Positions 57,953-64,000 of a DNA stretch of 64,000 bases are shown here, piece after piece. Every line of letters starts with the position of its first letter. The stretch's first letter is position 1. The DNA is from Watersipora subatra (lineage: Eukaryota > Bryozoa > Gymnolaemata > Cheilostomatida > Watersiporidae). Where the stretch lies: positions 28,589,191 through 28,653,190 of the forward strand of contig NC_088708.1 of assembly GCF_963576615.1 (NCBI RefSeq), in the 5' to 3' direction. Made by a program: the position numbers and the translations under genes. The notes under the pieces were generated by a model. It was not told where the DNA came from. It searched no databases and saw nothing but the letters and a program-made list of their open reading frames with translations.

Positions 57953-58934
57953 CAGTGTCTGAAGTGGAGAGAGATTCTTGGGGGTACTCTCTGTCATGCC
58001 AGGAGGGTGGTATCTAGGGCCAAAGGCCCTGCTCGCCGCTCACAGGGTGAGTCTGAGAGGGGCTCTGTGCCCTCTCAGTAGAGGGGGGTCCGGGGGTACT
58101 CCCCCGGAGATTTTTAGCATGAATGCTCCTAAATTATGCTGTTTTCCATAACTTAAAACCCTGTGTTGTGTCCAGTAAGAAATTAAAAGTGGGCTTAGCT
58201 GCACAACCTGTGTGCTCTATGACTATGGAGACTCCAGGTTGTAGCATGAGTGAGTCAAAAAACCTTATGGACAGTCCACACAGACCCCAGACACAAGACA
58301 GTCTCATCTCCAACCCACCATGAATATTATTATATAAGCTCAGTCATTCACTATTTTTTTAAATGCAGACTCTAAATTCATGACAGTCACTAATTCTTAC
58401 TCACCTTTAAAGAAGTTATCTATTGGCCCATGCCGTTTCATTATGAATTGAAAGAAACGAAAAAACTAATAATAATAAGCAAGAATTTATTCAAAACTAC
58501 CATCCAAAACACAAGAGAAGAATCCAAGCAATGATTAATCTTAAGCTATTCGAGGATTCCACAGGGCGGCCGACACAGGGTCCCGTCAATTGTGTCGGTT
58601 GATAGAAAACTGATCGGTTCTCAGGTTTTCAACAAAACAATCTAGTTGATCCGCTATAATAGCAACAAACTAACTGAAGAAATTAAAGATCAGTAGCATA
58701 ATTCTCTCGTCTCGAAAACGCGCACTGTTGTCGGTGTAATGAACTCGAACTAATATAAGTTCGGGAAGAAAAGGAAAAAAACGTTGTGTGAATATTTCAC
58801 TTCATTCCGATTTTACCGCATTTAATTAGATATGAGTAACCTTATATGAGGGGGTACGCCTCCTAGGGAGTACCCCCACTAATCTTTCTTAGGGGTACGC
58901 CGTACCCCTGCGTACTCCCCCATTTCGAACACTG
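57953..58934. mobile_element. non-autonomous hAT element with intact 8-bp target duplication
   Basis: 982 bp. Left end CAGTGTCTGAAGTGGAGAG and reversed right end CAGTGTTCGAAATGGGGGAG share the CAGTGT start typical of hAT TIRs. The 8 bp on each side are identical (CTAATAAT at 57945-57952 and 58935-58942), the hAT target length. Subterminal GC-rich palindromic blocks (GGGGTACTCCCCC type) lie inside both ends. The only frame (58123-58323) has no transposase similarity, so the element needs a helper. Confidence 0.9.
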
Positions 58935-58942
58935 CTAATAAT

Positions 58943-61365
58943 AATCAAGGGAACTCTCTATTCAGAAGATGTTCTGGTTGTATAGAAAGAGTATTTATAG
59001 ATTGAGATGATACAAAACTATTTGCATCTAGAGAAATCTATAGTAAGTATAGAATGTAAGTATCTTCAAGTAAGTAGTCTAAGTAAAGAATGTACCCACT
59101 CTTGACGTTAATATTCTGACTTTTGTTTATAAAAGGTGCATCAATATATGGATGTTTCAACATTAGCATACAAAATGGAGAACCATGAAAGCTTGAAAGT
59201 AGAAACATAAACACAAGACTTGGCAGCTATGAAGTCGGTGTATATGGGAAAGGTTTTCTTTATGATTAAATAGGTAACCAATGTAATACAAAAATGGCTG
59301 CTTGTATAAGTATTGTTAAAGAAAAGCATATTTTGGAGAAAATTACTTTATATTATCATAGTTAAAAGGTAATTATATGAAGTACTGGGTTTTAGTTGAG
59401 ACGCACTCACATGCAGCAGTTTTACATCGAAAATTGGCCAATGATCACTATTATTATTGTGTTGAATATTTTAGTAATATAGATTTTAACCAATACCACT
59501 TTGTCATTGTGTGTGTTTGTTAGTCTGCATAAATGCTATCTGTTTCCATGTTTTTGGCCAATTTCATCCAAAATTCACATGTGTTCTGTGCCTGTTGCGA
59601 GGTTGCTTGAATATTTGGATTCAAAACTCGGTCTATTTCCTGAGAACCAGCCTCTTATACACCCACCTGCAAGTTTTCTGACTTGAAATGAAAGAAATCT
59701 CAGGCACCGTCAGTATCCAATAATATCCACTTGGCCATAAGATTGTTTCAAGCTATAAACAGGTTAGTCTTAGTTTATGAATGCTTCAAAATTACTACAA
59801 TTTTGGATTTTAATAACCAGGCTGATAGGAGCATGCAGGCGTATGAAATGAAAGATTTAATTATTTTAGATCATTAAACAAGGTTTGAAATTTTTAGACA
59901 AGCAATGGTTAGAAAACTTACATACACATACACACTCTTATGTAGAATGTAACTAATCAGACAATAGAGAGAAGATAACTTTTCACAAGAGGGAACTATA
60001 AGAATTGGTCAAGTGGCACTGACATTTGTTTCTGTGACCGTCAAAATAGAAACAACATAAACTAAGCATCATTGAAAACTGTCAAATCACTAGAATCCGT
60101 CGTTTAAAGGTTTGATGAAAGTTTTGGGAACATTCCACCTTTATCTAGATCAAATATGATTGATCCTCATCAAGTTGTTTGTTCACGGCAACCAGGTCAG
60201 ACGACTCTTAAAACTATGTGAATGAGACAAATATGATGCACCGATAGGTAATACCAGCATGTATGGAAGTGCATAGTGCAATATAACAAAGAGTTTTTGA
60301 TTAAATATTTTATTTGTTAAAAATGGTCAGTCAATAGAAAAACAAAATTAAAATGACCCTTGTATATGCCTGGAGGTATATATATATAGCGGCATGAAAG
60401 TAGTACAAGCCATAAAATCCTATTGACCTTATTATGTACATAGTTACAGATGGCATAGCATAATAATAACTCATGGTAAATTTATGTACAGAGATATGAA
60501 AATAGGCAACATCATGGGTAAAAAAATAAGCAGTAAATCTCTTTTGTGAATTACCAAATCTGAGGTAATAAACCAAAAACGAATTTACGAAAATAACCGT
60601 AATGTTAACAGTGTGAGTTATCCGTGAACACAAAATTGAGGCTGCTATGTATCAAAAATATGTAGCTACTCGTGAACATTCAAAACAGATGAACCGGAAA
60701 TGATGCTATCGCAATGAAAAATTGCTGCCAAGCAATAAGATATTTTAGAACAGCTCGCGAAAGCAGAATAATTGAGCATATATAAGAGAACTGACACAGC
60801 TGTATCTCATACTGTGTGCAAACACTTCACAATTCAAAACATCAGCAAATATGTGGTTAACCTACATATTTATCATTTTTCTGACTTTTGTTTTTAAAGA
60901 TTTTAAACAAAAATAACAATGAATGTAGGTTAGCATATAATAGCAATCACTGAAAAGACTCTCATCGACACCGCAAGCGTTGTCTTACCAGTCACGGACC
61001 TAATGGTCAAAATATCTAGAAATAGTACGATTACTTCGGATGTACACCCGGCATTCACGTAGGTTAGACAATATCACAGCTACAATACCATTCAACCTCC
61101 AAAATTAAGTAGGTTTTGATTCCTAAAAAACCAATGGCATCATCTTTTAAGAATAGCATATGCTTGTTTCTTGCCTGCATATGCTATGATTAGCTCTAGA
61201 CATCCACCTACTAACGGCGCACTGACTTTTCAGTAACTTCAAAATATTTACAATCTCATCAAATCTTCATAGAAAGTGCATAGAATGTCGTGTGAATGTA
61301 GATAAGTAGAAAATAGCACAAGTGTGAGCTTTTACGAAGTTATGTCCCCATAGTGGAAACAACTA
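58943..61365. other. intergenic DNA or 3' UTR of the rightmost gene
   Basis: AT-rich. The right part may be the 3' UTR of the gene ending at 61366. Minus-strand AATAAA-type signals occur near 60,311. The 100-codon minus frame at 60331-60633 is hydrophobic, AT-driven and not supported as a gene. Confidence 0.4.
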
Positions 61366-61488
61366 CTAGCCTCCTTGATGACTTAGCATTGCGTATACAT
61401 CTTTTTCTGTGCTGAGTTGTTGAAGGAAGGGGATCAAGTCTAGCAATTCTCGGTCAGCCATATCTTCGAACCAGGAAGTTACAGGCAC
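61366..61488 (-). CDS. last coding exon of an unrecognised gene
   Basis: On the minus strand an acceptor (TTATTAATAG) is followed by 40 codons, [18 protein letters not shown] then [22 protein letters not shown], and TAG. The amphipathic helix pattern, the sharp acceptor and the AT-rich flanks argue for a real terminal exon. I do not recognise the family; a HEAT-like or mostly helical protein would fit. Incoming phase is 0, so at least one exon is missing between it and the exon at 63565-63648, which ends in phase 2. Confidence 0.65.
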   Translation of the reverse strand: MPVTSWFEDMADRELLDLIPFLQQLSTEKDVYAMLSHQGG

Positions 61489-62334
61489 CTATTAATAATA
61501 AAGAACACTTCAAGTGTTGACAATGATAAACTACAGGGGAGAGAATGACAAAATACAAAGCTAACTGACAATCGATTTCTCCAAATGTTGGACCTCATGT
61601 CCTGTTAGTAACAGTGACTATTATTCATAGTCAACTTATAACTAAATTTGAGAACCCCCAGAGCTGACACTGAAGCGATCAATAGAAAACTTTGAACACA
61701 ATATTGTAAACATACATGTTAGTTAGATGAATAAATCAGCCATTTTTAAAACAAAACATAAATATTTTATTGTAATTTACAAAAAAATTCGGTAATTATC
61801 TTGAAAAAAAATCGTATTCAAAGTATATTCCAGTAGAGACAAACATTTTCCAAAGCCTTGGGTTTTTGCCGCACTACATTGAAATTGTATATACTATAGA
61901 TATCACATGACTATATCAGATGATCACATTTCACTTTAGAGATAAATATGTTGGCTGGTTGTCAAACACTTGCTACTCTTGATACAACACATGTATCACC
62001 GCATGCCAAATACAACTAACCTAAAGTATTTAGTAAATTAGTTTATGTTTGACAAAGAATACTTGTTTTTGATCATGGCAAGGCGAGTTGCTATTAGAAA
62101 CTACATTCACATGCAGTAACTTTGTCTAAATAAATGCGCAAGTAGAGAGAATTGCATACATTACTGCAAACATATACAAATGATAAACATAAAAATAAAC
62201 TGTTTTAAAACAGAACAATGTTCTACTTTGAAAATAGTATACATATTTCATTAATTCAATTTCAGCATTTGTTTTAAGAATCATTCTAGAATTTCTCAAA
62301 AGTTCTCAAAGACAGAACTGTGATGTATACTTCT

Positions 62335-63231
62335 TTAAAGGTTGACTTGCAACAAAATTCATATTACAGTTATTTGGTATCAAAAGATTCGCCATGTCTT
62401 ACTCTGTTGTGTTGTAGGTGCCAAATACGTGGAAATGTGATTACAAGCTCTTAAAAGCTCAAAAGCAAAAAGCCGCCGTAGATTGGAATCTCTTTATTTA
62501 TCTGACGTATTCAGTACAGTTTGGTTATTGTCTTGTCACGTGATGTTCTCACGTGAATTGAAAGACCAATAAAAAGCTCAATATAAACTTATCGTAGCAC
62601 TAGTTTATGACAAACACTTCTGGTTTTACCGAAGACCCCGTATCAAATATAGATGCTCGCTACTTTACAGTTTTGTTTCGGCTTGGTCTAATCGGCAAGT
62701 CGTAATCTGATCATGTGACCCAGTACTTTGCAAATACTTTCTGCAGGACTTTTCGAGTATCACAGGTGACCAACAGGCTCGTCATGATTATCAGACAATG
62801 ATATGCACTCCTTCGAGCTCAGGTTAAAAAGTTTAACGATTTTTTACGGTAAGTTAAAAGATATCGGTGCTAAAGGTGACAGCATTACAATGACGATAAA
62901 ACAGACGCGTAAGAACAATAGACATGGTTTTATTGAATGCGTGAAGTATATTTGTGAAAATATTTCGACGAATGAGATTGCATGAAAGTGTAAACAGAAA
63001 CCATCCTGTAACAACTATGTCCCATTTGAGCCGTTTTGGAAAGCAAATCCAAACTACGGGGGGGGGGGGGGGGTCTCGTGTGGTTGCGATTAACTGTTCG
63101 TTTTTTAGCTTTTAAGAGCTTGTAATCACATTCCCATATATTTTGCACCTACAACACAACAGAGTAAGGAAAGGTGAATCTTTTGATACCAAATAACTGT
63201 AATGTGAATTTTATTGCAAGTCAACCTTTAA
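62335..63231 (-). mobile_element. piggyBac-like MITE, copy 3 (complete)
   Basis: Element 62339-63227 (889 bp) flanked by TTAA on both sides, with perfect outer ends AGGTTGACTTGCAA and TTGCAAGTCAACCT and TIRs of about 120 bp. It is inverted relative to copy 2. TTAA target and AGGTTGAC ends suit piggyBac-type elements, although the family is inferred. A run of 16 G lies at 63058-63073. No transposase frame. It sits in an intron of the unrecognised rightmost gene. Confidence 0.85.
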
Positions 63232-63386
63232 ATATCGTCTGATGGCTCATCACAAGATGATGCAAAAAAACGCTAGAACTTGGAAATAAATGGAAGAGAT
63301 ACAACTTCTTTCTAAAACGATACGGCTAAACCAATCAACACTTCAAATCCACCAAGGTTATGCTCAAAATTCAAATGTTTTTCCAC

Positions 63387-63470
63387 AAGGTTGCAGATGT
63401 ATCATATAATCTAAGCAAATGATCCATGCATGATGGCACTGTTAAGTATCTATAAGGTGAGGTTGCAGCA
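63387..63470 (-). CDS. candidate exon of the same gene
   Basis: Minus strand, after acceptor TTATAG: open in the frame that follows exon 63565-63648, encoding AATSPYRYLTVPSCMD then HLLRLYDTSATL, before a weak donor (CTT|GTGGAA). The intron between would be only 94 bp. The sequence looks protein-like, but its outgoing phase (2) does not fit the last exon without another exon. Confidence 0.35.
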
Positions 63471-63564
63471 CTATAACATACTTATTAATAATAATTTACC
63501 ATCACGGAGAGTGAGAGTTTAAGATTAAAAAACTGATTTCACCAAAAACATTCTTTTTTCTTAC

Positions 63565-63648
63565 CTTAGAACAAGTATTAAAGCATACATTTTAGGCCAG
63601 TTGCAAACTGTTTCGGCATATTCAAAGAACGACGCACAAATCGTAAGA
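63565..63648 (-). CDS. internal exon of the same unrecognised gene
   Basis: 84 nt with acceptor CTTCTGACTGAG and donor CTAAG|GTAAGA on the minus strand, phase 2 in and out. It encodes 27 residues, LTICASFFEYAETV then CNWPKMYALILVL. This is well-formed helical protein sequence with Trp and Cys, unlike the background. The gene continues past the right edge of the window. Confidence 0.6.
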
Positions 63649-64000
63649 CTCAGTCAGAAGAAACAGATAAGACTTAAAAAGCCCTTTAAAGACAATGTAC
63701 AGTCAAGCATCGACTTATGATCGCTTCTACATATGAATTAAGTCGACATATACGCACAATTTGAGCAAATATGTGTGTCGACATTCGAAGTAATTTACAA
63801 AATAAGACAGTCAAAAATTTATGAAAACAACAGTCATAAATCAGTCCATATGAACACAGTTATTTTTCACATTTGTTGGTTCTATCTTTCTTAACTAATA
63901 CTGCAGCAAAGCTACTAAACAGCTTCATACCTTTCTAGCTCAATGAATTTACAGGAGAGTGCAAGTGGTAAAAATTGTGAAAAGAATTTCTTAGAATTGA

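Noticed and set aside
58123..58323. 66-codon frame inside the hAT element
   Set aside because: No transposase motif; the element is non-autonomous.
60331..60633. 100-codon hydrophobic minus-strand frame
   Set aside because: AT-driven composition and likely 3' UTR position; nothing supports translation.

Overview
This is a window of nuclear DNA from an animal. Genes are split into short exons by GT-AG introns, the non-coding DNA is AT-rich, and it is full of transposon remnants and minisatellites. The two identifiable genes, inversin and villin, and the absence of vertebrate-type repeats suggest an invertebrate, plausibly a marine lophotrochozoan such as a mollusc, annelid or bryozoan. I cannot name the species.

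Layout: (1) 1-11,701, plus strand: the 3' part of an unrecognised gene for a large, low-complexity, Ser/Tyr-rich protein with a compact helical C-terminus. Its introns hold a mariner-like MITE, SINE-like repeats, a 12-bp minisatellite and a 5'-truncated LINE. (2) 12,503-37,957, plus strand: a complete inversin (INVS/NPHP2) gene. I resolved 20 coding exons whose splice phases all agree, giving 1004 residues: a new Ser-rich N-terminus, 16 ankyrin repeats and three IQ-like motifs. (3) 40,301-54,374, minus strand: a complete villin-type gene with 19 phase-consistent coding exons and 831 residues: six gelsolin domains plus a headpiece. It converges tail to tail with inversin. (4) 61,366 to beyond the right edge, minus strand: the last exons of an unrecognised gene.

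The repeat landscape is the most unusual part. I find a non-autonomous hAT element with a perfect 8-bp target duplication; a TTAA-flanked piggyBac-like MITE in three copies; two mariner-like (TA) MITE families, in which one copy is split by the piggyBac-like MITE and another by a LINE tail; a 1.1-kb repeat in two inverted copies 29 kb apart; and four unrelated minisatellites (25, 9, 20 and 40 bp) clustered within 13 kb of the inversin 3' half.

The genes show no operon-like relation. Inversin acts at the base of primary cilia and in Wnt/planar polarity signalling, and villin bundles and severs actin in microvilli. Their adjacency here is probably just linkage. I saw no convincing wholly new gene system. 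The best leads are the modified inversin architecture, the unassigned genes at both ends, and the nested MITE families.
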